44,133 bases of DNA, taken from positions 1-44,133 of the forward strand of contig MHOK01000009.1 of NCBI GenBank assembly GCA_001820055.1, given 5' to 3'. How positions within the stretch are numbered: the stretch's first letter is position 1; each line of letters begins with the position of its first letter. Below, one piece after another: positions 8,242 to 15,879 of this stretch. Source of the DNA: Candidatus Spechtbacteria bacterium RIFCSPLOWO2_12_FULL_38_22. Lineage in GTDB: Bacteria > Patescibacteriota > Minisyncoccia > Spechtbacterales > 2-12-FULL-38-22. The position numbers and the translations under genes were made by a program. The notes under the pieces are model-generated. The model saw only the letters and a program-made list of their open reading frames with translations. It had not been told where the DNA came from and searched no databases.

Positions 8242-9315
8242 ATGTTTCAAGTTTTAGGTTTTAAGAAATTTAAATACGGGTTTTTTAAAATTTTTTTCGG
8301 ACTACTTTTGATAGTTTATTTTTTATTTGTAGCTATATATGCTTTTCTTTTTGTTGGTCCCGCACCCAAACCAACAAACATAGAAGAAGCGACTTGGGGA
8401 ATTAATTTTTCACACAGGCAAGCGGAAACACTGGGACTTGATTGGCAAGAAACATTTTTAGCTCTTGCCGATGACTTAAGTGTTGAGTACTGGCGTATTC
8501 CTATTTACTGGGATGAACTAGAACAAGTAAAAGACGAATATGATTTTACAAAGTGGGATTGGCAGATACAAGAGTTAGAAAAAAGAAACGCGAAAGCAAT
8601 TTTAGCAATAGGAGCTAAACTGCCCCGATGGCCTGAATGCCATGTTCCAAATTGGCTTGATGAAGCAAGTCAGGCGACATATGAACAACAGTTATTTCAG
8701 TATATTCGCGAGGTCGTAGCGCGTTATCGTGATAGTAAGGCTGTTTTAATGTGGCAAGTAGAAAACGAGCCATTTCTTTGGCCCTTTGGTGAATGTCCAA
8801 AGCCAGACAGCAAACTATTGGATAAAGAAATTCAACTTGTCAAAGTTTTAGATAAAAAAAATACTTTTGGGGTTCAACATCCAATAATGATTACAGACTC
8901 TGGTGAGTTATCTGTTTGGCTCCCCGCAGGAAAGCGAGCGGATGTTTTTGGTTCAACTTTATATCGCATAATACATAACCCAAAAATTGGATTTTTAGAA
9001 TATACATTTTTTACACCAACTTTTCACGCAAGAAAGGAGGTGTTTTTACATTGGTTTTATCCAGATTTAGAAGTTCAAATTGTTGAGCTTCAGGCAGAAC
9101 CGTGGGTTACTGAGTTGCCAATTAGTGATGTATCTATAGAAGATCAATATAAAACCTTGTCGCCCGAACAATTTGATAAAAATGTTCAATTTGCGCTCGC
9201 CATAGGCACAAAGACATTTTATTTATGGGGAGCTGAATGGTGGTATTGGTTAAAAACTGAAAAAGATATGCCAGAGATTTGGAATAAGGCCAAAAATCTG
9301 TTTTATAAAAATTAG
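8242..9315 (+). CDS. Membrane-anchored clan-A-like glycoside hydrolase
   Basis: N-terminal TM; WQVENEPF and VELQAEPW as likely acid/base and nucleophile. Confidence 0.7.
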   Translation: MFQVLGFKKFKYGFFKIFFGLLLIVYFLFVAIYAFLFVGPAPKPTNIEEATWGINFSHRQAETLGLDWQETFLALADDLSVEYWRIPIYWDELEQVKDEYDFTKWDWQIQELEKRNAKAILAIGAKLPRWPECHVPNWLDEASQATYEQQLFQYIREVVARYRDSKAVLMWQVENEPFLWPFGECPKPDSKLLDKEIQLVKVLDKKNTFGVQHPIMITDSGELSVWLPAGKRADVFGSTLYRIIHNPKIGFLEYTFFTPTFHARKEVFLHWFYPDLEVQIVELQAEPWVTELPISDVSIEDQYKTLSPEQFDKNVQFALAIGTKTFYLWGAEWWYWLKTEKDMPEIWNKAKNLFYKN

Positions 9316-9359
9316 TTTGATTGAGGGAATAGCTAAATTTTGTTAAAATTATTTAAACT

Positions 9360-9884
9360 ATGGTGTTGGATATAAAATTATTCTATTTTTTTAATAACCT
9401 TGTTGATAAGTTTCAGATTTTTGACACTCTCGTTGTTTTTTTCGCCGCTTATTTGCAGTATTTTTTTGTCGCATCATTTTTTATATTTTTGTATTTTTCA
9501 GCGTATTCAAAACGGAAAAAACTTTATATATTGGCAGTAACCACTTTTTCTAGCATTTTTGCTCGCTTGGGAGTAACCGAAATTATTCGCTTTTTTTATC
9601 ATCGTCCTCGTCCGTTTATTACATACCAAATTCATCAACTTATCCCTGAAAACGGCTGGTCGTTTCCATCAGGTCATTCGGCTTTCTTTTTTGCAATAGC
9701 AATGTCTGTGTATTTTTATAATAAAAAATGGGGTATTGGATTTTTTGTTGGCGCAATTTTAATGAATATAAGTCGTATTATCGTAGGAGTACATTACCCA
9801 TCGGATATTATTGGTGGCGCAATTGTGGGCGTGCTTGTTAGTTTTATTGTTTTTCGTATTACCAAAAAATTATCTAAAAAGTAG
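9360..9884 (+). CDS. PAP2-family phosphatase (undecaprenyl-diphosphatase-like)
   Basis: RPRPF ... PSGHSAFFFA ... SRIIVGVHYPSDIIGG. Confidence 0.92.
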   Translation: MVLDIKLFYFFNNLVDKFQIFDTLVVFFAAYLQYFFVASFFIFLYFSAYSKRKKLYILAVTTFSSIFARLGVTEIIRFFYHRPRPFITYQIHQLIPENGWSFPSGHSAFFFAIAMSVYFYNKKWGIGFFVGAILMNISRIIVGVHYPSDIIGGAIVGVLVSFIVFRITKKLSKK

Positions 9885-9938
9885 GAAAAGGTGTATACTA
9901 AAGTATAAAATAAATAGTAATTTAATCTTAGTATATTT

Positions 9939-10061
9939 ATGTCAAAAAGAAGAACTGGTGTTGAAAAGCATAGAAAGTCACGCTCTCACAAAACCCAAAA
10001 ACGTTTAGAGATAAAACGACTTATGCTTGAAGCTAAAAAAAGTAAGAAAAAGCAAAAATAA
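9939..10061 (+). CDS. 40-aa highly basic small protein (not in ORF track)
   Basis: ATG...TAA: MSKRRTGVEKHRKSRSHKTQKRLEIKRLMLEAKKSKKKQK. Confidence 0.6.
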   Translation: MSKRRTGVEKHRKSRSHKTQKRLEIKRLMLEAKKSKKKQK

Positions 10062-10126
10062 GGTCCTAGCTCTTGCAATTTTTTAAGAAGTATTGTATAA
10101 TTAAGCTAGAAAAGGAGGGAGCCAGA

Positions 10127-10393
10127 ATGCTATTTGGAGTAAGCCTAACTCTTTTTTTACTTAGCTATCACCTCTGCAAATTCACCGATATTCACGCTAA
10201 GGGCATGCGGCGCTTTGTGCAGACTCTCTTGCTTCTAGGGTTTTTGTTTTTTCTAGCAGGACTTGTCGCCCTTGGGCTAAATCACTGGCTTACACGCATT
10301 ATTGCCAATGTTGTCACTGTGGGTTTCGGCGTTTGGTTGTTGTGGCATAGTCCATGGGCAAAACCCAGAGCAACAGTGCAGGATATTCGATAA
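10127..10393 (+). CDS. Small membrane protein; start moved to ATG 10127 (ORF track 10073)
   Basis: Strong SD AAAAGGAGGGA before ATG 10127; hydrophobic segments; terminator follows. Confidence 0.7.
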   Translation: MLFGVSLTLFLLSYHLCKFTDIHAKGMRRFVQTLLLLGFLFFLAGLVALGLNHWLTRIIANVVTVGFGVWLLWHSPWAKPRATVQDIR

Positions 10394-10398
10394 GAGCA

Positions 10399-10426
10399 AG
10401 TCCGCCTTCTGAGGTGGACTTTTTTT
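10399..10426 (+). terminator. Intrinsic terminator
   Basis: AGTCCGCCT-TCTG-AGGTGGACT-TTTTTT. Confidence 0.92.
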
Positions 10427-10430
10427 GTGC

Positions 10431-10459
10431 TTGAAAAGCATACTAAACAGTGGTATTCT
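10431..10459 (+). promoter_or_regulatory. Promoter TTGAAA-17-TATTCT
   Basis: -35 10431-10436, -10 10454-10459 preceded by TGG; SD AAAGGAGG and ATG at 10490 follow. Confidence 0.7.
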
Positions 10460-10489
10460 TTTTTTAGTTCTTGAAAAGGAGGTTGACCT

Positions 10490-11287
10490 ATGTACAAAGT
10501 TGGAAATCCGAGTCAGTTAATTATCGTAAGGCATGCGGAATCAGAATTAAATGTTTTATTACAGGATATAGTAAATGATCCAGAATTTAGAAAATTAAAA
10601 GAACTACTTAGAACAAACCCCTATTCTGGTGTAGTAAGGAAAATCGCCGAAAAATTAAGGCAAAAATATGCTGGTCGCATGGTTGCGGACTATTTGGTTG
10701 GCTTAACGGCGGAGGGCGAACGTCAAGCTCTTGAGACGGGCGTAAAATTAGGACAGATTATTGAACCTTCGGAGATTAATGTTATTTTTGTGTCACCCTA
10801 CGCCAGAGCGTTGCAAACACTAGAAAAACTGAAGGAAACATGGCCAAAACTCAATAACGTACGCACTAGTAGTGTTTTTGTTGAGGACGCGTTAAGAGAA
10901 CAAGAAATGGGCTTAGCGCATACGTATGGCAGTTTTGTTTTATTTTTTGCTCTTAACGATCAAGATAGAAATATGTATTATGTAGACGCGTACGCCCCGT
11001 ATTTTTACAGATTTCCTAACGGAGAAAGCGTGGCTGACTTAAGAGCACGAGTAAATAGTTGGTATGACAGAGTAATGCTTGAACACAGAGGTAGAACGGT
11101 TTTGGTTGTGTCGCATGGTCGTACGATATCCGCAATTAGGGCAAGAATAGAGAATTGGAGTTCTCAAAGGTTTATAGACGAACATGTGGACGGCAAAGTT
11201 CATAATTGTGGTGTTAGTATCTATAGAGATATAAAACAACAACGTGGAATGGAATTAGTGGATTTTAATATGAAACTTTGGGATTAA
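10490..11287 (+). CDS. Histidine phosphatase (phosphoglycerate mutase-like) family protein
   Basis: IIVRHAESELN ... VVSHGRTISAI. Confidence 0.9.
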   Translation: MYKVGNPSQLIIVRHAESELNVLLQDIVNDPEFRKLKELLRTNPYSGVVRKIAEKLRQKYAGRMVADYLVGLTAEGERQALETGVKLGQIIEPSEINVIFVSPYARALQTLEKLKETWPKLNNVRTSSVFVEDALREQEMGLAHTYGSFVLFFALNDQDRNMYYVDAYAPYFYRFPNGESVADLRARVNSWYDRVMLEHRGRTVLVVSHGRTISAIRARIENWSSQRFIDEHVDGKVHNCGVSIYRDIKQQRGMELVDFNMKLWD

Positions 11288-11310
11288 AACGGCTTTAAAA
11301 GCCGTTTTTT
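11287..11310 (+). terminator. Intrinsic terminator
   Basis: AAACGGCTT...AAGCCGTTTTTT. Confidence 0.88.
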
Positions 11311-11311
11311 A

Positions 11312-11320
11312 TGGTATTAT
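11312..11320 (+). promoter_or_regulatory. Extended -10 box TGGTATTAT, 7 nt before ATG at 11328
   Basis: TGGTATTAT-CAGTAGT-ATG. Confidence 0.6.
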
Positions 11321-11327
11321 CAGTAGT

Positions 11328-11795
11328 ATGGTTATTGTTTTAGACAATATCAGAAGCATACAAAATGTTGGTACAATTTTTCGTACCGCCGACGCCATAA
11401 ATGTAGAAAAGATATACTTATGCGGAATTACGCCCAGTCCGTTGGACGAATTTGGAAGAAAGCGCCAGCAGTTAGTAAAAATTTCTTTAGGCGCGGAAAA
11501 TTCTATAAAATGGGGGAAATGTAAACAGACATATCGCGTGTTGGATGATTTAAAAAAACAGGGTTACAGAATTTATGTAGTAGAACAAGCTAAAAATTCT
11601 ATCCCGTATTTTAAGGTTAAAATATCAAATAGGAAAAAAATAGTTTTAGTTTTGGGGCATGAGTTGGGAGGAGTATCCAAAAGTACTCTTAAAAGAGCGG
11701 ATAAGATTTTGGAAATACCTATGGCGGGCTCTAAACAGTCGTTGAACGTAGCAATCGCAGGAGCAATTGTTATGTTCCATCTTGAATATACCTAA
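11328..11795 (+). CDS. TrmH/SpoU-family RNA methyltransferase
   Basis: VLDNIRSIQNVGTIFRTADA ... LVLGHELGGVS ... IPMAGSKQSLNVAIAGAI. Confidence 0.95.
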   Translation: MVIVLDNIRSIQNVGTIFRTADAINVEKIYLCGITPSPLDEFGRKRQQLVKISLGAENSIKWGKCKQTYRVLDDLKKQGYRIYVVEQAKNSIPYFKVKISNRKKIVLVLGHELGGVSKSTLKRADKILEIPMAGSKQSLNVAIAGAIVMFHLEYT

Positions 11796-12055
11796 TGGAT
11801 ATTGAAACAGAGTTGGGAAAATTAAAAAACTGGAAATTGCAGGATAATAAAATTATTAAGGATTTTGTATTTAAAAATTTTGCCCAAACAATGATATTTA
11901 TAAATAAGGTAGCAGAGTTTGCAGAAGAACTAAATCACCACCCCGATATGTATATATCGTATAACAAGGTAAAAATAGAATTAACAACTCATGAGGTTGG
12001 TGGGGTCTCTGAGAAGGATTTTGTATTGGCTAAAAAAATAGATGATACTAACTAA
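11795..12055 (+). CDS. 4a-hydroxytetrahydrobiopterin dehydratase (PCD/DCoH-like)
   Basis: FAEELNHHPDMYISYNKVKIELTTHEVGGVSEKDF. Confidence 0.88.
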   Translation: MDIETELGKLKNWKLQDNKIIKDFVFKNFAQTMIFINKVAEFAEELNHHPDMYISYNKVKIELTTHEVGGVSEKDFVLAKKIDDTN

Positions 12056-12314
12056 AAAAAATAGAAGGTTAAAGAAAAATTTTAAACATCATAACGACAA
12101 ACCTCGTATTTTTACTATTATCCGAAAAGAAGATGAAAGCGGTGTAAGTGGTCGTGGCAGAGTTTTGGATGGAGTTGTATTTACTGACGGAAAAACCGTA
12201 GTCAATTGGAGAAGCGACAAACCGAGTATAGCGGTTTACGGCAGTTTTGAAGAGTTTAAAAAAATACACATAGACAGCCATCCCAAAAATAAGACAGAAA
12301 TAGTATGGTTATAG
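12042..12314 (+). CDS. Hypothetical protein
   Basis: ORF overlapping neighbours in an apparent operon; SGRGRVLDGVVFTDGKTVVNWRSDKPSIAVYGSFEEF. Confidence 0.7.
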   Translation: MILTKKNRRLKKNFKHHNDKPRIFTIIRKEDESGVSGRGRVLDGVVFTDGKTVVNWRSDKPSIAVYGSFEEFKKIHIDSHPKNKTEIVWL

Positions 12315-12886
12315 ACAAAAGACTATTTGTAGCGATTGAAATATCAGAAGAATTAAAAAATGAACTTCTAAAAATCAGTTCAAAATACCAAGATAAGGAT
12401 ATCCGTTGGACGAAAGATAAAAATCTACATATCACAGTACAATTTTTAGGTAACATTAAAAGTGTATACACAAAACAGATAGAACAAGAATTAGATGATA
12501 TTGCTCAAAACACAAATCGATTTAGACTAACCATAGATAAAATTATATATGCGCCGCCTGGGGAAACAAAAAATATGATTTGGGTTGTGTTGTCTGACGG
12601 CAGTGGGTATAAAAATTTAACGCTAAAAATATCCAATGCGTTAAGAAAATATATAGATAATAATTTATTGACGAAAGATAAAAATGTAATGCGCGAACAA
12701 AGGACTGCGCATATAACTCTAGCTCGTTTTAAAAGCTATTTAAAATTTGACGATCTTAATTTAGAAAATATCAGAATACAAAATAAGGAGCTAGAGGTAG
12801 GCGGGTATTCCTTGTGGGAGTCATTCCGTGGAAGCAGGGGGACTGAATATAAAATTTTAAAAAAATTTAAATTTAAAAATGTTTAG
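12305..12886 (+). CDS. thpR: RNA 2',3'-cyclic phosphodiesterase / 2'-5' RNA ligase
   Basis: RLFVAIEIS; two HxT motifs (LHITVQFLG, AHITLARFK). Confidence 0.92.
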   Translation: MVIDKRLFVAIEISEELKNELLKISSKYQDKDIRWTKDKNLHITVQFLGNIKSVYTKQIEQELDDIAQNTNRFRLTIDKIIYAPPGETKNMIWVVLSDGSGYKNLTLKISNALRKYIDNNLLTKDKNVMREQRTAHITLARFKSYLKFDDLNLENIRIQNKELEVGGYSLWESFRGSRGTEYKILKKFKFKNV

Positions 12887-12924
12887 ATCGCAAGAGTAAC
12901 TTTAAGAAATTTGTATTATTTTTT

Positions 12925-12942
12925 TATAATATTAGTACTAAT
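12925..12942 (+). promoter_or_regulatory. TATAAT box followed immediately by perfect palindrome ATTAGTACTAAT
   Basis: TATAAT 12925-12930; palindrome 12931-12942. Confidence 0.4.
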
Positions 12943-12954
12943 TTCTATATTTAT

Positions 12955-13194
12955 ATGAAGACACCAGAATTTTTTCCAGGGAATGAATTACAAGGTCCAT
13001 TAAAAAATGTTCAAGAATTACTACAGCAACAAATACAAGTTGATCAACAACTTACAGAAACTGATCCAGCGTATCGCAGAATTAAATCAGAAATGGAAAC
13101 AATTCAAATGCAACTAGAACAAGTTACGCAATGCATTGCACTTTTGGAAGCACATAAAAAATTTCTTGAAGGAAGAAGAAGTAAGAAAAAATAA
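12955..13194 (+). CDS. Hypothetical coiled-coil protein
   Basis: ORF; Q/E-rich helical sequence. Confidence 0.65.
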   Translation: MKTPEFFPGNELQGPLKNVQELLQQQIQVDQQLTETDPAYRRIKSEMETIQMQLEQVTQCIALLEAHKKFLEGRRSKKK

Positions 13195-13203
13195 AGGAAT
13201 AAT

Positions 13204-13458
13204 ATGCATAAAACATTTGCGCAAAAGGTATATCAAGTTGTACACGATATACCAAGAGAAAAAGTTTTGACCTACAAAGAAGTGGCACAACACGCAGGAA
13301 GTCCTCGCGCTTATAGAGCTGTGGGTAATTTAATGAATAAAAACTACGACAATACTGTGCCATGTCACAGGGTGATTAGGAGTGATGGAAAGATAGGCGG
13401 TTTTCGCGAGGGTACTACAAAAAAAGTTGCCTTACTTAAAAAAGAGGGCGCAATATAA
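13204..13458 (+). CDS. MGMT-type DNA alkyltransferase domain protein
   Basis: VPREKVLTY-like IPREKVLTYKEVA; PCHRVIRSDGKIGGF with catalytic Cys. Confidence 0.9.
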   Translation: MHKTFAQKVYQVVHDIPREKVLTYKEVAQHAGSPRAYRAVGNLMNKNYDNTVPCHRVIRSDGKIGGFREGTTKKVALLKKEGAI

Positions 13459-13485
13459 AAGTCCACAGCAATGCGGACTTTTATT
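13457..13485. terminator. Intrinsic terminator
   Basis: AAAAGTCC...GGACTTTT. Confidence 0.8.
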
Positions 13486-13753
13486 AAGTAGGTATTATTC
13501 TTATCACTCCGCTTACTTGGCTTCTAGGTTCTTGGTTAGAGTATTGTTTCCATTGTCCATACGGACCGTCAGAAGTTAGAAGTTCTTTTATCGTAATACC
13601 ACGCGCAAGATCATGACCGCAGCTCAAACCATTTTCAGTTCTGATTTTGTCACAAAAAAAGTAAGGATCCCATCGAATATTTCCACTCCGCACTGTAATA
13701 GAAACATCAGTATCGCTTGAAAGTTCCTGTGGTAGATCTTGACCGACTAACAT
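13484..13753 (-). CDS. Hypothetical protein
   Basis: ORF only. Confidence 0.5.
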   Translation of the reverse strand: MLVGQDLPQELSSDTDVSITVRSGNIRWDPYFFCDKIRTENGLSCGHDLARGITIKELLTSDGPYGQWKQYSNQEPRSQVSGVIRIIPT

Positions 13754-13816
13754 ACTCCCCCCTAAGACACAAGCTGTGTATAGCGTAACATATTTTAATT
13801 ATTTAATCAAGTTTTT

Positions 13817-14263
13817 ATGGATAAATACATTTGGACTTCACATGCTCAATACAAGATGCGCTATTATAGAATGTCAGAAAGTCTGGTAAAAAGAGTGGTT
13901 CGTTACCCCACAAGGGTAGAGGAGGGGGTGATAGAAAACGCAGTTGCATGCATGAGACCTGCGCATTTAAATAGTACTTCGACCCGTTCGGTACCAGTAG
14001 GCGTTTTGACTGTGGGCTCCCAGCCTTCTCCGCCAGCTGGCGGATTCGGCGGGCAGGCGAAACAGGCCAAGCCTAAAAGATATTCTGAACTGTGGGTAAT
14101 GTATTTGTTGACTTCGTCGACGGGTAACAAAAAACAAACAGAAAGTAATAAACAAAAGCAAGTAAAGATTATCACTGCATGGAGATATCCTGGACTTAGT
14201 CCAAAACGCAATCCAGTACCAGCAAACATACTAGAGGAGGCCAAGAGAATAATTAGTATATAA
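13817..14263 (+). CDS. DUF4258-like protein with an apparent in-frame insertion
   Basis: TSHAQYKMRYYRMSESLVKRVVRYPTRVEEG ... ELWVMYLL ... VKIITAWRYPG, interrupted by a low-complexity GC-rich segment. Confidence 0.65.
   Translation: MDKYIWTSHAQYKMRYYRMSESLVKRVVRYPTRVEEGVIENAVACMRPAHLNSTSTRSVPVGVLTVGSQPSPPAGGFGGQAKQAKPKRYSELWVMYLLTSSTGNKKQTESNKQKQVKIITAWRYPGLSPKRNPVPANILEEAKRIISI
14029..14044. repeat. Perfect 16-bp palindrome TCCGCCAGCTGGCGGA inside the coding region
   Basis: Read directly. Confidence 0.9.
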
Positions 14264-14272
14264 TTCTCAAGG

Positions 14273-14731
14273 TTAATTTATTTCTAAAATAATATATTCT
14301 TTAACTCCAGAAGGGAGTTTTATTTTTATTTTTTCTTTTATTTCATGTCCCATAAAAGCGTTGCCGATGGGGGAGTCGTAGGAAATTTTGCCACTACTGG
14401 GGTCGGAATTTTGGGCTGAAACAATAGTAAAGCCTTGTTCCTTTCCGTCGGAATTTTTTACTTTTAGAATTGAACCGACCTGCACCTTTCCACTGTTAGT
14501 TTTTTCAACTATTATCGCTTGTTTAATAATTATCGCTAGTTCTCTTATACGCATTTCTAATCTAGCCTGACGATCTTTTGCCTGATGGTAGGCATCGTTT
14601 TCGCCCAAATCTCCTTGTTCTATAGCTTCCTTTAAAAGTTTTGCAACAACGGCTCTCTCGTCTTTTTCAAGTTTTTCAAGTTCTTTCTTTAGCTCGTCGT
14701 ATTCTTTTTTTGTAAGTTTAATTTTATCCAT
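14273..14731 (-). CDS. greA: Transcription elongation factor GreA
   Basis: LTKKEYDELKKELEKL...ARLEMRIRELAIII...GKISYDSPIGNAFMGHEIKE. Confidence 0.97.
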   Translation of the reverse strand: MDKIKLTKKEYDELKKELEKLEKDERAVVAKLLKEAIEQGDLGENDAYHQAKDRQARLEMRIRELAIIIKQAIIVEKTNSGKVQVGSILKVKNSDGKEQGFTIVSAQNSDPSSGKISYDSPIGNAFMGHEIKEKIKIKLPSGVKEYIILEIN

Positions 14732-14770
14732 ATAGGGATCAGGATTTAAGCTAGAGTTAATTTAGCGGAA

Positions 14771-14881
14771 TCAATTTTATAAAAAATAGTACAATTTATT
14801 CCACGCTGCCACTTCGTTCCCGCCTGCCTACGGTAGGCAGGCTTACGACGGAATAAATTGTACTATTTTTTATAAAATTGA
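14771..14881. repeat. 32-bp perfect inverted repeat around a GC-rich palindrome
   Basis: Arms 14771-14802 and 14850-14881; central near-palindrome GCCTGCCTACGGTAGGCAGGC 14822-14842. Confidence 0.95.
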
Positions 14882-15027
14882 CCCGTCCTAGAGAGAAACT
14901 AAATTCTGGTTTGAATCCCGCTCCTTAAATACTAGCACATTCTCAAGGAAGTTAAAACTTGATTTACTATTCTGCGGGCTTGACTAGCATGGTATAATAA
15001 GAAAGTATAATTATTAACATTTTAATT

Positions 15028-15264
15028 ATGACTAACGTATTAATCTATTCAACGTCAACGTGTCATTATTGTCATATGGCTAAGGAGTTTTTTAAAGAAA
15101 ATCACATAGAATATAGCGAAAAAGATGTTGGTACGGATATGGATGCAAGGCGCGAAATGATAGAAAAAACAGGTAGTTTAGGGGTACCCGTTATTCAAAT
15201 TGGGGAGGAGACTATTTTAGGATTTGACAAAAAATGGTTACAGGAAAAACTAGGAATTAAGTAA
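15028..15264 (+). CDS. Glutaredoxin-family protein
   Basis: STSTCHYCHMAKEFF ... TGSLGVPVIQIGEETILGFD. Confidence 0.92.
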   Translation: MTNVLIYSTSTCHYCHMAKEFFKENHIEYSEKDVGTDMDARREMIEKTGSLGVPVIQIGEETILGFDKKWLQEKLGIK

Positions 15265-15406
15265 GCTCGCGCTATGCGCTCGCAGTAACCAGTAACTAGT
15301 AACAAGTAAAAATTTTAACGCGTTAGAACAAAAAACATTTCGCCGTAGACGGAATAAAGATTATTAGTTACTTATTACTTTTTATGAGCTTAACAAAATA
15401 AAAGTT

Positions 15407-15853
15407 ATGAAATTTTTAGGTAAGGTTATTGATGCAGGAAATGTATACGCGCATTGTGATTTAATGTGCGGGGTTTACGATCCTGCTCAGGCACGGATTG
15501 AAGCGCAATCTGTTTATAATGCGGTAAAACTATATCAGACAGCACTCAATGACGAGGCGTTTAAACAGCGCACAATTCTTATAAAGGAAGAACGAGCACA
15601 AATAGTTAAGCACCATTTGTGGGTTTTGTGGACGGATTATTTTAAAGAGGAGCATGCGAAAAAATTTAAAAACCTGCATGATTTATTTTGGCAAGCTACA
15701 AAAGCCGCTGGGGATATAAAAAAATCCGTAGAGCTGGCGGATGCGCAGAAATTAATTGATTTGATAGACGAAATTGGTTATATTTTTGAACAAACTAAAG
15801 AAGGATATAATTACAGCGCAGTGAAAAAGAATTTAGAAATTCAAACTAAATAA
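15407..15853 (+). CDS. sodN: Nickel-type superoxide dismutase precursor
   Basis: HCDLMCGVYDPAQARIEAQSV nickel-hook region after a 15-aa leader; rest matches the NiSOD helical pattern. Confidence 0.92.
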   Translation: MKFLGKVIDAGNVYAHCDLMCGVYDPAQARIEAQSVYNAVKLYQTALNDEAFKQRTILIKEERAQIVKHHLWVLWTDYFKEEHAKKFKNLHDLFWQATKAAGDIKKSVELADAQKLIDLIDEIGYIFEQTKEGYNYSAVKKNLEIQTK

Positions 15854-15879
15854 AAATAAGTTTACTTAATATGGAATAA

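Noticed and set aside
9811-10008. 65-aa + strand ORF
   Set aside because: Overlaps PAP2 C-terminus and the 40-aa basic ORF in another frame; no start signal.
13903-14244. 113-aa minus-strand ORF with PPNPPAGGEG segment
   Set aside because: Antisense of the GC-rich insert in the DUF4258-like gene; no independent support.
14900-14935. tRNA T-arm-like TGGTTTGAATCCCGCTCC
   Set aside because: Only two of the five T-stem pairs next to the loop form cleanly, no matching acceptor 5' strand or D/anticodon arms found; at most a degenerate remnant.
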